Assembly: GCF_000427885.1 (NCBI RefSeq)
Contig: NZ_ATYW01000015.1
Coordinates: 124,001 to 188,000, forward strand
Reading direction: 5' to 3'
DNA from: Glycomyces tenuis DSM 44171
Lineage (GTDB): Bacteria; Actinomycetota; Actinomycetes; Mycobacteriales; Micromonosporaceae
Length of the DNA stretch: 64,000 nt
The notes under the pieces were generated by a model. That model was not told the DNA's origin. It ran no database searches and worked only from the letters and a program-made list of their open reading frames with translations. The first letter of the stretch is position 1; the number at the start of each line of letters is the position of its first letter. This document shows, in pieces, positions 7,325 through 16,758 of this stretch. The position numbers and the translations under genes are program-made.

Positions 7325-9093
7325 TAGGCCTCCTCGTTTCGGTAGGGAGTAAGGGAACTGTCCGGACTGGGGATCGGGGGTTCGTCCGCCGCGTCGGCCC
7401 GGTACTGGCCTTGCTGGAACGCCTTCATGAGGCCCGGGTCGTGGCCGGCCTCGGACCCGCGAGCGACCGGCTGCGGCGCTTCGCGCAGCTGCGGGGCGAG
7501 GTGGGTCTGCTTGTTGCGCTTGGGCAGCGCCGGGCGGGTGTCGCTCTCGGCGCTTCGGGGGCGGCCGGAGCCGTTGAGGGCCGGCATCTCGGCGGTGTCG
7601 TAGCCGCCCGAAGCGGGCTCGTAGCCGGCCGAGGGGGATGCGTAGCCGTTGGTGACGCGCGGCTGCTGCGGGAAGTGGCCGGTGCCGGCGACCGGCTGCG
7701 GGCGGGAGTGGCGGCCGGTGTCGGCCGAGACCGCGGCCAGCTGCACCGACGGCAGCGCCGGGAGCGTGTCCGGCGGCGGGGAGGGCACGCGCACCGGCAT
7801 CTGCTGCGGGACGGGCGCGGCCGGGATCTCCTTGGCGGCGGGTCGCTCGGCGGTCTCGCCGAGGAGGTCCTCGCCGAGGACGGTGACCGCCTGCGTGCCG
7901 CCGAAGATGTTCGACTGGAGCTGCACGGTCAGGTTGTGGCGCCGCGCCAGCGAGGAGACGACGTAGAGGCCGATGCGGCCGTCGGCGAGGAGCTCGTCGA
8001 GGTCGACGTCGTCGGGCGAGGTGAGCATCGTGTTGTAGCGGTCGCGCTCGTGCTGCTCCATGCCCAGGCCGCGGTCCTCGACCTCGACGGCGAGGCCGGC
8101 GCGGACGCGCTGGACGCGGATGAGGACCTGCGTCTGGGGCGCGGAGAAGGTGGTGGCGTTCTCGACCAGCTCGGCGACGAGGTGGATGACGTCGGCGACG
8201 GCGTGGCCCTTGAGGGTGCCCTCGATGGGCCGCACCAGCTTGACGCGGGCGTACTGCTCCACTTCGGCGACGGCCGAGCGGAGCGCCTCGTAGACGTTGA
8301 CCGGTCGGCTCCACTGCCGGTGGGAGGTGGCGCCGCCGAGGACGGCGAGGTTCTCGGCGTGGCGGCGGATGCGCGTGGCGAGGTGGTCGACCGAGAACAG
8401 GCCCTTGAGGAGGTCCGGGTCCTCGACCTGGTTCTCCAGCTCGTCGAGCTGCTCGATCTCGCGGTGCACCAGCGACTGGAGGCGGCGGGCGAGGTTGACG
8501 AAGATGCCGACGCGGGGGTGGACGGCGGCGGTGTCGATCGCGCCGGTGTGCGCGGCGGCGGGCGCGCCGCTCGGCCGCGGGACGCCGCGGGCGGCGATGG
8601 CGGCGGCGACCTGGCGGAGCTGCTGGGCCTCGGCCGCGAGCAGGCGGAGCGACTCGGCGGTGGTGGCGCCCTGGTGCGCCTCGGTGGGCATCGGGATCGA
8701 CCAGCGCTGGTCGGGGGGCACGGTGCGCTGGAGGTCTTCGAGGGCCTGCCAGATCTTGTAATGGGTCTCCACGGTCGATCGGCGGACGGCGGCGACCTGG
8801 CGGCCGAGGTCGGCGTCGATCTTGACCGCGGTGTGGACGGCCAGGTACGCGACCATGGCCAGGAAGACCGCGGCGGTGCCGACCACGACGGCGGGCATCC
8901 AGGCCGGGTCGGAGGCGGTCTCGGCGCGGGAGAGGAAGACCGCGACGCCGGCGCCGAGGACGACGGTGGCGCCCAATGGGAGCAGGGCCAGGCGCAGCAG
9001 CCGGGACTTGAAGCCCGGGGAATCGCCGGGTTGGTCCCGCGCCGGCCCTTCCTGTTGATACGTATGGGTTGTGGACCGAGGTGTTTCGGGCAT
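7324..9093 (-). CDS. Conservon sensor histidine kinase-like protein (CvnA-like)
   Basis: About 589 residues. Two membrane segments near the N-terminus are separated by only about 15 residues, so there is almost no extracellular sensor domain. A long helical dimerisation region follows, then a HATPase domain with N box ELVENATTFS, G1 box EDRGLGM and G2 box GRIGLYVVSSLARRH. A 150-residue Pro-rich, probably disordered tail ends the protein. In characterised conservons such proteins signal to the roadblock/GTPase module. The ATG at 9093 has GAGG about 6 bases upstream; ATGs at 9099 and 9117 are less well placed. Confidence 0.88.
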   Translation of the reverse strand: MPETPRSTTHTYQQEGPARDQPGDSPGFKSRLLRLALLPLGATVVLGAGVAVFLSRAETASDPAWMPAVVVGTAAVFLAMVAYLAVHTAVKIDADLGRQVAAVRRSTVETHYKIWQALEDLQRTVPPDQRWSIPMPTEAHQGATTAESLRLLAAEAQQLRQVAAAIAARGVPRPSGAPAAAHTGAIDTAAVHPRVGIFVNLARRLQSLVHREIEQLDELENQVEDPDLLKGLFSVDHLATRIRRHAENLAVLGGATSHRQWSRPVNVYEALRSAVAEVEQYARVKLVRPIEGTLKGHAVADVIHLVAELVENATTFSAPQTQVLIRVQRVRAGLAVEVEDRGLGMEQHERDRYNTMLTSPDDVDLDELLADGRIGLYVVSSLARRHNLTVQLQSNIFGGTQAVTVLGEDLLGETAERPAAKEIPAAPVPQQMPVRVPSPPPDTLPALPSVQLAAVSADTGRHSRPQPVAGTGHFPQQPRVTNGYASPSAGYEPASGGYDTAEMPALNGSGRPRSAESDTRPALPKRNKQTHLAPQLREAPQPVARGSEAGHDPGLMKAFQQGQYRADAADEPPIPSPDSSLTPYRNEEA

Positions 9094-9492
9094 CGCCATC
9101 CTCACGACACAGGCCAATCGACTTCGCGATACCTTAAAGTGGCAAAGTCATTGCAGCAGAAGGGAAGCGGCTCCCCGCCGTTTGGTTCGACACGATGGTA
9201 TCAGCGCTCATTCCCTGGATAGCACGCGTACCCATCTCAGTCAACATCGAGATGAACCAGACTCGGAGTCCGCTATCGGGCGGGGCGGACGCCGGAGATC
9301 CCGCTGAGCAGGCGCCCAGTCGCGATGCGTAATCGGAGGTGGAGCGGGTACGTGCAATGTGGGCTTCACCCGTTCGGGGAGCCGCCCGGCGCAGAGCAAT
9401 CGACATCGATAAATGCTTTTGCCCTTTTCGGAGCCGTGGACCGCGGTGGGGTTCGCCCCGATCCTCTTGACAGCCTTGCACACTCCCCGTAG
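9094..9492. other. Intergenic region upstream of the conservon
   Basis: About 400 bp between the conservon kinase start and tRNA-Leu, both on the minus strand. ORFs across it have weak codon bias and no recognisable domain. It should hold the conservon promoter and the 3' trailer of the tRNA. Confidence 0.5.
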
Positions 9493-9575
9493 TGCCCGAG
9501 ACGGGACTCGAACCCGCAAGCCGCGCGACGGCCAGTTTTAAGCTGACTGTGTCTACCAGATTCCACCACTCGGGC
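9493..9575 (-). tRNA. tRNA-Leu (anticodon UAA)
   Basis: An 83-nt class II tRNA. The acceptor arms GCCCGAG and CUCGGGC pair perfectly with discriminator A. The anticodon stem GUCAG/CUGGC encloses the loop CUUAAAA, giving anticodon UAA (9538-9540). The long variable arm and TΨC motif GGGUUCGAGUCCC confirm a leucine tRNA. The 3' CCA is not encoded. Confidence 0.95.
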
Positions 9576-9822
9576 CCATATGCCTGACACGCTAGCGGGA
9601 AATCGGGTGCGATGGTTCCCTCGAACCCGTCCGATGGGACCGATCAAGGGCGAGAACCTGTTTTGTCGGGAGTACGACACTTCAAGTAGGTATCTATTCC
9701 GGACGCCGACGTGAACGGCGCCGCCGTCGGACGTGGACGCCGTGGGACGGTGGGGCATCGATCCGACGGGGCGCCTGATGCTCTTGGGGCTCATGGTGTC
9801 GGCAGTGCGGGTGATGCGGACG

Positions 9823-11001
9823 CTAGCGCGCCGATCGGACCGAGCGCTGCACCAGCTGCCGGAGGCCGGGCAGCCGTATGGCCCGCATCGTCAGTTCGTT
9901 CATCCAGATGTGGGCCCGGGTGGGCGGCGCGAACTGGGCGATGCCCCTGCGGGCCAGGGCCTGGCGCTTGCGGACCTCGGGCCGCAGCTCCGCTTCCCAG
10001 TCGGCCAGCGCCGCAGCGACGTCGCCGTGCCGTTCCAGGGCGGCGCCGAGCCGGTCGGCCCCGGCGAGCGCCAGGGCCGCGCCGTATCCGGCGAACAGCG
10101 TGACGCACCAGGCCGCGTCGCCGAGCAGCGCGACCCGGCCCCGGCTCCAGCCGTCCATGACGATCTGGCTCACCGAGTCGAAGTAGGCGCCGCCGGGGTC
10201 GTCGCGGAGCCCGGCGAGCGCTTCGGGCACGCCGCCGCCCAGGTCGCCGAAGGCCTCGGCGAGCGCTCGCGCCGGTCCGCGCTCCAGCTCGGATTCGGGG
10301 TCGGCGGCGCGGTAGGCGAAGAACGCGGAGGACCGGTCCGGCCCCAGGTTGACGACCGCCGCGGTCCTGCGCGGCCCGATGAAGGTGGTGCCGCTGCCTT
10401 CGGCCGGCTCGCGCGGCGTGCGGCGCAGCGGGAAGGCGCCGACCATGTGGTGCAGGTCGACCCGGTGCTCGGGCTCGGGCCCGAACAGCAGCCGGCGGAC
10501 GCCGGAGTGGAGTCCGTCCGCGCCGAGCAGCAGCTCGGCCCGCTCGGTCGTGCCGTCGCTGAGCGCGACCGTGACGCCGTCGCCGTCCTGCTCGACCGCT
10601 TCCACGGTGGTGCCGAAGCGGAACTCGGCGGTGTCCCGGACCGCCTCGTACAGCACCGATTCCAGGTCGCCTCGGAACACCGAGATCGCGCGGGGGCCGA
10701 CGGCGGCCGCGACCACCGCGGCGGGGACGGTCAGCTTCGGCGTGCCGTCGGCCTTGACGAGGATCGAGGTGAACAGGCCCAGGTCCCGCTCGGCGAGGGC
10801 GGGGAGGATGCCGAGGCGTTCGGCGGCGTCGTAGCCGCCGCCGACCAGGTTCAGCATGTAGCCGCTGCTGCGGCGGGCGGGGGCGCGCTCGGCGATGAGC
10901 ACCTGCCATCCGGCCCGGTGCAGCCGCATCGCGGCGGCCAGGCCGGCGATGCCGGCGCCGACCACGATCGCTCGGCGTTCTCCGCTGTCGTTCCGTGTCA
11001 T
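9823..11001 (-). CDS. FAD-dependent monooxygenase (PHBH/UbiH-like)
   Basis: 392 residues. An N-terminal Rossmann motif GAGIAGLAAA near residue 15 binds the FAD ADP moiety; a LLGADGLHSGVR segment (DG motif) and ALLGDAAW near residue 288 complete the group A flavoprotein hydroxylase signature. Such enzymes hydroxylate aromatic or antibiotic substrates with NAD(P)H and O2. It is divergently transcribed from a TetR-like gene, with a nested palindrome between them, so it is probably the regulator's target and may act in xenobiotic detoxification (inference). Confidence 0.88.
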   Translation of the reverse strand: MTRNDSGERRAIVVGAGIAGLAAAMRLHRAGWQVLIAERAPARRSSGYMLNLVGGGYDAAERLGILPALAERDLGLFTSILVKADGTPKLTVPAAVVAAAVGPRAISVFRGDLESVLYEAVRDTAEFRFGTTVEAVEQDGDGVTVALSDGTTERAELLLGADGLHSGVRRLLFGPEPEHRVDLHHMVGAFPLRRTPREPAEGSGTTFIGPRRTAAVVNLGPDRSSAFFAYRAADPESELERGPARALAEAFGDLGGGVPEALAGLRDDPGGAYFDSVSQIVMDGWSRGRVALLGDAAWCVTLFAGYGAALALAGADRLGAALERHGDVAAALADWEAELRPEVRKRQALARRGIAQFAPPTRAHIWMNELTMRAIRLPGLRQLVQRSVRSAR

Positions 11002-11025
11002 CGTCGCTCGGTTCCCTTCTCAGTA

Positions 11026-11062
11026 TGAGCATGTGTTCATTCCTAGTATGAACGATTGCTCA
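11026..11062. promoter_or_regulatory. Nested palindromic operator between monooxygenase and TetR genes
   Basis: A symmetrical arrangement TGAGCA (11026-11031), N3, GTTCAT (11035-11040), N7, ATGAAC (11048-11053), N3, TGCTCA (11057-11062). Both nested arm pairs match perfectly. It lies in the short divergent intergenic region, exactly where a TetR-family dimer pair would repress both promoters. Confidence 0.75.
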
Positions 11063-11108
11063 AACTCGGCGCGCCCACCCGCGGGCTTCGGCCGATAGAC
11101 TGGGGCGC

Positions 11109-11729
11109 GTGCCACGAGGTATCGCGATCCCCCAGCTCAGGCAGCAACTCTTCGCCTCCGCCGAGCGGGTGGTCCTGCGCGAGGGCCCGGCCAGGCTCAG
11201 CGGCCGCGCCGTCACCGTCGAGGCCGGTGTGGCGGCCGGGCTGCTCCACGCCCACTTCGCCGACCTCGACGACTTCCTGACCGCCTACGCGGTCGACCGG
11301 GCCTTCGTCGTCGCCGCGGCCGCGGCCGCGCTGCCCGAGCGGGCCGGGAACGGCGAGGTGGCGGCGAACCTGTGCGAGGCCCTGCTCGCGATCCCCCGGC
11401 CGACGCTCACGGCCCTGGCGCGGCTGCTGGTGCTGCGGCCCGACCTCGTCGGGCGCGTCCACACGGTGCTCGGGGACCGCACGGCGGGACTCGAGGCGAT
11501 CGAGCGGGCCGCCGCCGACTACCTGCGGGCCGAACGGCGCCTCGGCAGGCTCGCCGAGTCGGCCGAGCCGGAGGCCCTGGCCTTGGCGCTCGTGGGCGTG
11601 CTCCACCATCTGGTGCTGACCGAAGGAGCGGCGGACGAGCTCCCCGACAGGCTCCGGCACACCGTCACGGCGCTGCTCGACGGCACGACTCGGTCGCGGC
11701 CCCAGGGCGGCCGCGCCCTCGGCCGTTAG
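11109..11729 (+). CDS. TetR-family transcriptional regulator
   Basis: 206 residues. The N-terminal ~60 residues form a TetR-type helix-turn-helix (QQLFASAERVVLREGPARLSG ... VTVEAGVAAGLLHAHFADLDD), although the recognition helix is less canonical than usual. The rest is an all-helical ligand/dimerisation domain rich in Ala and Leu. The GTG at 11109 starts the frame. It is divergent from the FAD monooxygenase gene across a 37-bp nested palindrome, so it probably represses that gene and itself. A Nudix gene follows 10 bases downstream. Confidence 0.8.
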   Translation: MPRGIAIPQLRQQLFASAERVVLREGPARLSGRAVTVEAGVAAGLLHAHFADLDDFLTAYAVDRAFVVAAAAAALPERAGNGEVAANLCEALLAIPRPTLTALARLLVLRPDLVGRVHTVLGDRTAGLEAIERAAADYLRAERRLGRLAESAEPEALALALVGVLHHLVLTEGAADELPDRLRHTVTALLDGTTRSRPQGGRALGR

Positions 11730-11739
11730 GGTTTCGCCC

Positions 11740-12225
11740 ATGGCTCACACCGGACCGCCCCCGCGGGAAGTGCTCGACGGCTTCTCGACCTCGTACGCCG
11801 TGGCGTGCGCCCTCTTCACCGACGTCGAAGGCCGAGTACTGCTGGTCAAGGCGCACCACCGCGACCACTGGCAGTTCGTCGGCGGCATGGTCGACAAAGG
11901 CGAATCGCCCCATGAGGCATGTGCTCGCGAGACCAAGGAGGAGATCGGACTGGACTCGCCGACCGGTGAGCTGCTGGTGCTCGACTGGGTCCAGCATGAG
12001 GCGTTCGTCGCCGCGCCCATGACGATCTACCTGTTCGACGGCGGCGTCATCGACGACCCCGACCTGATTCGGCTGCAAGCCGAGGAACTCGAGCGGTTCG
12101 GATTCTTCCCGCCGGACGAGGCGGCGTCCCTGTTCCCGGCGGCTCATCGGGAGCGCCTCGGATTGGCCTTGGAGGCGCGGCGCACGGGGAAGGCCGCGTA
12201 CCAGCCGTCGCGCCGCCCAGTGTGA
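11740..12225 (+). CDS. Nudix hydrolase
   Basis: 161 residues with a complete Nudix box at about residues 47-69 (GGMVDKGESP..., ending RETKEEIGL). The substrate is unknown. It begins 10 bases after the TetR-like stop, so the two are probably cotranscribed, and it ends ahead of a strong bidirectional hairpin. No unusual residues are visible. Confidence 0.88.
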   Translation: MAHTGPPPREVLDGFSTSYAVACALFTDVEGRVLLVKAHHRDHWQFVGGMVDKGESPHEACARETKEEIGLDSPTGELLVLDWVQHEAFVAAPMTIYLFDGGVIDDPDLIRLQAEELERFGFFPPDEAASLFPAAHRERLGLALEARRTGKAAYQPSRRPV

Positions 12226-12258
12226 CCCGAAGGCCCGCCGAAGCGCCGTGAGCAGCGG

Positions 12259-12294
12259 CCGGGGCCGCCCCGCCCGACGGCGGGACGGCCCCGG
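12259..12294. terminator. Strong bidirectional hairpin terminator
   Basis: A 9-bp perfect outer stem (12259-12267 with 12286-12294), one mismatch, then a further 6 bp closed by a CGAC loop. It lies between the convergent Nudix gene and the end of the peptide-transporter operon. Confidence 0.8.
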
Positions 12295-12304
12295 TTCCGG
12301 TGTC

Positions 12305-13339
12305 TCAGACGAGCTGCTTGGGCTCGGCGTAGTGGCAGGCCGCGCGGGTGCGGCCGGCGTGATCGGACCGCAGCAGCGGCTCGATCTCGATGCACTTGGC
12401 CTGCTCCTCCTCCGACAGGGTCTGGAACAACTGGCACCTGGTGCGGAAGCGGCAGCCCGAAGGCGGGTTCGACGGGCTCGGCACGTCACCGTAGAGCACG
12501 ATCCGCTCCCTGGCCCGCTCCTTGCGCGGGTCCGGCAGCGGGATCGCCGACATCAGCGCCTGCGTGTACGGGTGCGCCGGGCCGGAGAACAGCTCGTCGG
12601 TCGTGCCCTCCTCGACGATCTTGCCGAGGTACATCACCGCGACCTTGTCGGCGATGTGCCGCACCACCGACAGGTCGTGCGACACGAACAGGTACGACAG
12701 GCCCAGCTCGTCCTGGAGGTCCTCCAGGAGGTTGATGACGCCGGCCTGGATCGACACGTCCAGGGCGCTGACGGGCTCGTCGAGCATGAGCACCTTCGGC
12801 TCGAGCGCCAGGGCCCGGGCGATGCCGATCCGCTGGCGCTGGCCTCCGGAGAACTCGTGCGGGTAGCGGTTGCGGTGCTCGGGGTTGAGCCCGACGATCT
12901 CGATGAGGGACCGCACCTTCTGCCTGCCGCCGTTCTTGAACAGGCCGTGCACGCGCAGCGGCTCGGCGATGATCTCGAACACGGTCATGCGCGGGTCCAG
13001 CGACGCCATCGGGTCCTGGAAGACCAGCTGGATGTCGCGCCGGATCGGCCGCATCTGGGAGCGCGAGAGCTTCGTGAGGTCCCTGCCCTCGTAGAGGACC
13101 TCGCCGGAGGTCGGCTCGATGAGGTTCATCAGCAGCCGCGCGGTGGTGGACTTCCCGCAGCCGGACTCGCCGACCAGCGCGAGCGTCTCGTTCGCGCCGA
13201 TCTCCAGGCTCACCCCGGAGACGGCGTGGATCGCGCCGATCTTGCGCCGCACGATCCCCTTGGAGCGCACGGGGAACTCCTTGACCAGGTTCTTGCCGGC
13301 GATGACCGGCGAGGCGGCGGACTGCGGCGTGTCGAGCAT
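12305..13339 (-). CDS. Peptide ABC transporter ATP-binding subunit (OppF/DppF-like)
   Basis: 344 residues: Walker A GESGCGKST near residue 57, Q loop VFQDPMASLDP, signature FSGGQRQRI near 163, Walker B VLMLDEPVSALD near 183, H-loop VSHDLSVV. The C-terminal extension contains the Cys-rich CRFRTRC...C...C motif found in Opp/Dpp ATPases that carry an iron-sulfur cluster. It pairs with the product of the upstream gene to power import. The ATG at 13339 is used here; a GTG at 13348 overlapping the previous stop (GTGA), four bases after AGGAGG, is an alternative. Confidence 0.92.
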   Translation of the reverse strand: MLDTPQSAASPVIAGKNLVKEFPVRSKGIVRRKIGAIHAVSGVSLEIGANETLALVGESGCGKSTTARLLMNLIEPTSGEVLYEGRDLTKLSRSQMRPIRRDIQLVFQDPMASLDPRMTVFEIIAEPLRVHGLFKNGGRQKVRSLIEIVGLNPEHRNRYPHEFSGGQRQRIGIARALALEPKVLMLDEPVSALDVSIQAGVINLLEDLQDELGLSYLFVSHDLSVVRHIADKVAVMYLGKIVEEGTTDELFSGPAHPYTQALMSAIPLPDPRKERARERIVLYGDVPSPSNPPSGCRFRTRCQLFQTLSEEEQAKCIEIEPLLRSDHAGRTRAACHYAEPKQLV

Positions 13340-13344
13340 GGCGT

Positions 13345-14463
13345 TCACTCGTCCTCCTGAGGATTGGTCTCCTGCGCCTCTTCGGCCTCGACCGCCTCGA
13401 CGGCCTCCTCGACCTCGAGGTCGGTGGCCACGGGCGCGAACACGTCGTCGGGCCGCTTGCCCTCCAGATCCGAGGCGAAATGGCAGGCGGCCACGTGGCC
13501 GCTGTCGCCGGCCGGCAGCAGCTCCGGCTCGACTTCGGCGCAGACGTCCTGGTGCATGGGGCACCTGGGACGGAACGGGCAGCCCGAGGGCAGGTGCAGC
13601 ATCGACGGCGGCGTGCCGTGGACGGGGGTGAGGCGGTGGCCCCGCTCCTCGTCCATGCGCGGCAGCGAGCCGATCAGGCCCAGCGTGTAGGGCATGCGCG
13701 GCTCGTAGAAGATCTCGTCGACCGTGCCCTGCTCGACCGGGCGCCCCGCGTACATGACGAGGACCTCGTCGGTGTGCCCGGCGATGACGCCCAGGTCGTG
13801 GGTGATCAGGATGAGCGCGGCGTTGACCTCGTCGCGGGCCTTCTCGAGCGCCTCGAGGACCTGGGCCTGGACGGTGACGTCCAGGGCCGTGGTGGGCTCG
13901 TCGGCGATGATCACGTCCGGGTTGTTCGCCATCGCGATCGCGATGACCACGCGCTGCCGCATGCCGCCGGACAGCTCGTGCGGGTAGGCGTCGACGCGCT
14001 GCGCCGGGTTCGGGATGCCGACGATGTCGAGCAGCTCGATCGACCGCCGCCTCGCCTCGGCCTTCTTGACGTCCGGGTAGTGCACCCGGATGGCCTCGGC
14101 CAGCTGGAAGCCGACGGTGTAGACCGGGTTGAGGCTGGTGAGCGGGTCCTGGAAGATCATGGAGATCCGCTTGCCGCGCACCTCCGAGAGCTCGGCGTCG
14201 CCGAGCCCGAGCAGCTCCTCGCCCTCGAACTTGGCCGAGCCGGTGATCTCGGCGGTCTTGGGCAGCAGGCCCATGATCGCCATGGAGGTCACGGACTTGC
14301 CCGAGCCGGACTCGCCGACGATGCCGAGGCTCTGACCGCGCCTGAGGTCGTAGGAGACGCCCCGGACGGCGTGGACCGGTCCGTCGTCGGTGGGGAAGGT
14401 GACGTTCAGGTCGCGCACCTCGAGGACGGTGTCCCCGGCGATGCCTCTGCTTTCGTTCGCCAT
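13345..14463 (-). CDS. Peptide ABC transporter ATP-binding subunit (OppD/DppD-like)
   Basis: 372 residues: Walker [10 protein letters not shown] near residue 43, signature LSGGMRQRV near 157, Walker [13 protein letters not shown], and the C-terminal Cys motif [15 protein letters not shown] Glu/Val/Ala-rich acidic tail of about 30 residues follows, longer than in most relatives. It is the second ATPase of the importer, encoded between the DppC permease (3-base gap) and DppF. ABC importers of this class take up di- and oligopeptides or related solutes; specificity is set by the binding protein at 17056-18753. Confidence 0.92.
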   Translation of the reverse strand: MANESRGIAGDTVLEVRDLNVTFPTDDGPVHAVRGVSYDLRRGQSLGIVGESGSGKSVTSMAIMGLLPKTAEITGSAKFEGEELLGLGDAELSEVRGKRISMIFQDPLTSLNPVYTVGFQLAEAIRVHYPDVKKAEARRRSIELLDIVGIPNPAQRVDAYPHELSGGMRQRVVIAIAMANNPDVIIADEPTTALDVTVQAQVLEALEKARDEVNAALILITHDLGVIAGHTDEVLVMYAGRPVEQGTVDEIFYEPRMPYTLGLIGSLPRMDEERGHRLTPVHGTPPSMLHLPSGCPFRPRCPMHQDVCAEVEPELLPAGDSGHVAACHFASDLEGKRPDDVFAPVATDLEVEEAVEAVEAEEAQETNPQEDE

Positions 14464-14466
14464 TGC

Positions 14467-15387
14467 TTATCGCCTCACCATCGTCTGCCGGGGGTCCATG
14501 GCGTCCCGCAGACCGTCGCCGACGAAGTTGATCGTCAGCGCGATCAGGATGACCATGACCCCGGGGATGTAGAACAGGTACCACTCGTCGTTGAACGCGG
14601 CCGCCGAGCCGGCGTCCTGGATCAGGAGCCCCAGGGAGGTGTCGGGCGGCTGGATGCCGAGCCCGAGGAACGACAGGGTGGTCTCGGACAGGATGGCGAA
14701 GGCGATCTGGAGCGTGGCCGAGACGATGATGACGCTCATCGTGTTCGGGATCAGGTGCTTGAAGACGATGTGCCCCGACGAGCCGCCGACCGCTCGCGCC
14801 GCCTCGATGAACTCCTTCTCGCGGAGGCTGAGCACTTCGGCGCGCACCGCGCGGGCGGTCGAGAGCCAGCCGAAGGCGGCCAGGATGAACGCCATGTGGT
14901 ACCACTTCGAGCCGCCGTCGATCGAACCGGCGATGGCCGCCGCGATGACCAGGAACGGGATCACGAACAGCACGTCGACAACGCGCATGAGGATCGAGTC
15001 GACGGCGCCGCGGAAGTAGCCGGCCACGGCGCCGACCACGGCGCCGAGGAAGGTCGAGCCCACCGCCACGACGAGGGCGACGAGCAGCGACTGCTGCGTG
15101 GCCTTCATCATCGCGCCGAGCATGTCCCGGCCGGAGGCGTCGGTGCCGAAGGGGTGGGCCAGCGAGGGGCCGGTCGAGGTCGACGGCAGCTGGTCGGGGT
15201 GCAGCCGGTGGTCCCAGGTCCACACCCACGGCCCCACGAAGGCAAACAGGACGATGAGCACGAACAGCACCAGGCTGACCACCGCCATCCTGTGCCGGAA
15301 GAAGCGGCGGGTGATGAGCGCCCACTGGCTGCGCTCGGTCGTGGTGATGGCCTCGTTCTCGAAGCGGTTCACGGTGGTGTCACTCAT
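14467..15387 (-). CDS. Peptide ABC transporter permease (DppC-like)
   Basis: 306 residues with a cytoplasmic N-terminus, a first membrane helix (MAVVSLVLFVLIVLF), an OppC-type N-terminal extension with HPFGTDASGRDML, and five further helices. The EAA loop EFIEAARAVGGSSGHIVFKH contacts the ATPases. The ATG at 15387 overlaps the preceding permease stop as ATGAGTGA; the ATG at 15405 is less likely. Confidence 0.92.
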   Translation of the reverse strand: MSDTTVNRFENEAITTTERSQWALITRRFFRHRMAVVSLVLFVLIVLFAFVGPWVWTWDHRLHPDQLPSTSTGPSLAHPFGTDASGRDMLGAMMKATQQSLLVALVVAVGSTFLGAVVGAVAGYFRGAVDSILMRVVDVLFVIPFLVIAAAIAGSIDGGSKWYHMAFILAAFGWLSTARAVRAEVLSLREKEFIEAARAVGGSSGHIVFKHLIPNTMSVIIVSATLQIAFAILSETTLSFLGLGIQPPDTSLGLLIQDAGSAAAFNDEWYLFYIPGVMVILIALTINFVGDGLRDAMDPRQTMVRR

Positions 15388-16429
15388 AGCGGATCCTCGG
15401 GTCAAGCACGCCGTACAGCAGGTCGGAGACGAGAACGCCGATGAGGACGACGATCCCTGAGATGAGCAGGTAGGCCATCATGGCGAAGGTGTCGCCGTGG
15501 ATGATCGCATCGTAGGAGTACCCGCCGAGGCCGTCCCAGCCGAAGATCCGCTCGATCACGATGACGCCGCCCATGGCGCCGGCCAGCGAGATCGGCGCGA
15601 AGGTGGCGATCGGGATGAGCGCGGTCCGCAGGGCGTGCCGACGCATGACGGTGCGGTTGCGCACGCCCTTGGCGCGGGCCAGCCGCACGTAGTCGGAGTT
15701 GAGGACCTCCAGCATCGAGGCCCGCTGGTACCGGGACATGGCCGCGTAGCCGGTGAGCGCGAGCGCGACGGTGGGCAGGATCAGGAAGGGCAGGGAGTCC
15801 ACGAAGACCTCCCACGGGGTGCCCCTGAAGCCGGTGGAGCCCTCGCCGTAGGTCTTGAAGATGCCGGTGTTCAGGCCCTTGTTCAGCTGGATCGCGGCCT
15901 CCTTGAGCAGCTGCGCGAACCAGAACGTGGGCATGGCCAGGGCCAGGAAGCCGATGAACGTCAGCGAGTAGTCGAGCTTCGAGTACTGCCTGACCGCGCT
16001 GAGCACGCCGGTGAGGATCGCGATGCCGATCGAGGCGATGGTCGCGGCGAGCACCAGGCGGAGGGTGATCCAGAAGCGCTCGGAGATCTCCTCGCCGACG
16101 TCGACCGAGGAGCCCTCGGTCGAGGGCCCCCACTCGCCTTGGAGCACGCCGATGTCGCCGTTGGTCTCGCCCTCGTTGTCCCAGACGACGAGGTCGTCGC
16201 TGCCGGTGAGCCAGAGCCAGTAGCGCTCGGGCATGGAGCGGTCGTAGTAGAGCCGCGCCTCGATGGCGTCGATGGTGGACTGGGGAACCTCCTCGCCGCC
16301 CTGCTGCAGCTCGAACACCTGCTGCGCGACCGGGTCGCTGGAGGAGTCGATGAGCACGAAGGCGAGGATCGACGACCCCACGAGCACGGGGACCATCAGC
16401 AGGATCCGCCTGATTATGAAAACGACCAT
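15380..16429 (-). CDS. Peptide ABC transporter permease (DppB-like)
   Basis: 349 residues. The first helix (IIRRILLMVPVLVGSSILAFVLI) is followed by a large external region of about 100 acidic residues and then five helices of the BPD permease domain, with the EAA motif in YVRLARAKGVRNRTVMRRH. It forms the translocation channel with DppC, whose start overlaps its stop by 8 bases. It lies over 600 bases downstream of the binding-protein gene on the same strand. Confidence 0.92.
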   Translation of the reverse strand: MVVFIIRRILLMVPVLVGSSILAFVLIDSSSDPVAQQVFELQQGGEEVPQSTIDAIEARLYYDRSMPERYWLWLTGSDDLVVWDNEGETNGDIGVLQGEWGPSTEGSSVDVGEEISERFWITLRLVLAATIASIGIAILTGVLSAVRQYSKLDYSLTFIGFLALAMPTFWFAQLLKEAAIQLNKGLNTGIFKTYGEGSTGFRGTPWEVFVDSLPFLILPTVALALTGYAAMSRYQRASMLEVLNSDYVRLARAKGVRNRTVMRRHALRTALIPIATFAPISLAGAMGGVIVIERIFGWDGLGGYSYDAIIHGDTFAMMAYLLISGIVVLIGVLVSDLLYGVLDPRIRYE

Positions 16430-16758
16430 GTTGCCTCGCTACTGACGTTCACTGGGTCGGACGGCGCGGGCCGTCGCGGTGGGCGGTGTTCGGTTTTCAT
16501 GGACCCCCATTCGGCGACGTTGTCGAGCGCCCGCTGCCGCGAAGCCCGCTCGCCGCGGACGTTCACCGGGTTGTCCGAGATCATAGTGGCCGCCGGGCCG
16601 TCGGTGACCGAGAGCACAGGGGCGCCTCCGCCGGAGTGGCGGCTCGCGGGCTCGTCGACGCGGGATTCGAGGGAGCCGGCCGAAGCGGCGCCGGGGGCAC
16701 CGGGCGGCGCCGGAGTCGGCCCGGTCGCGGCCACGGCCGCGTGACGCTTCGAGTGCAT
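16414..16758 (-). CDS. Hypothetical protein in the gap before dppB
   Basis: The frame from ATG 16758 encodes 114 residues and has strongly G/C-biased third positions over its first two thirds. AGAGGGA lies just upstream. The product is rich in Ala, Pro, Ser and Arg, is probably disordered, and resembles no family I know. It overlaps dppB by 16 bases. It could be a genuine small gene cotranscribed with the transporter, a remnant, or chance. Confidence 0.3.
   Translation of the reverse strand: MHSKRHAAVAATGPTPAPPGAPGAASAGSLESRVDEPASRHSGGGAPVLSVTDGPAATMISDNPVNVRGERASRQRALDNVAEWGSMKTEHRPPRRPAPSDPVNVSSEATWSFS

Noticed and set aside
9493-9575. tRNA-Leu as an integration site
   Set aside because: No integrase, no repeated tRNA 3' end and no change in gene content nearby.
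9134-9794. Overlapping frames around tRNA-Leu
   Set aside because: They cross the tRNA gene and lack coding bias.
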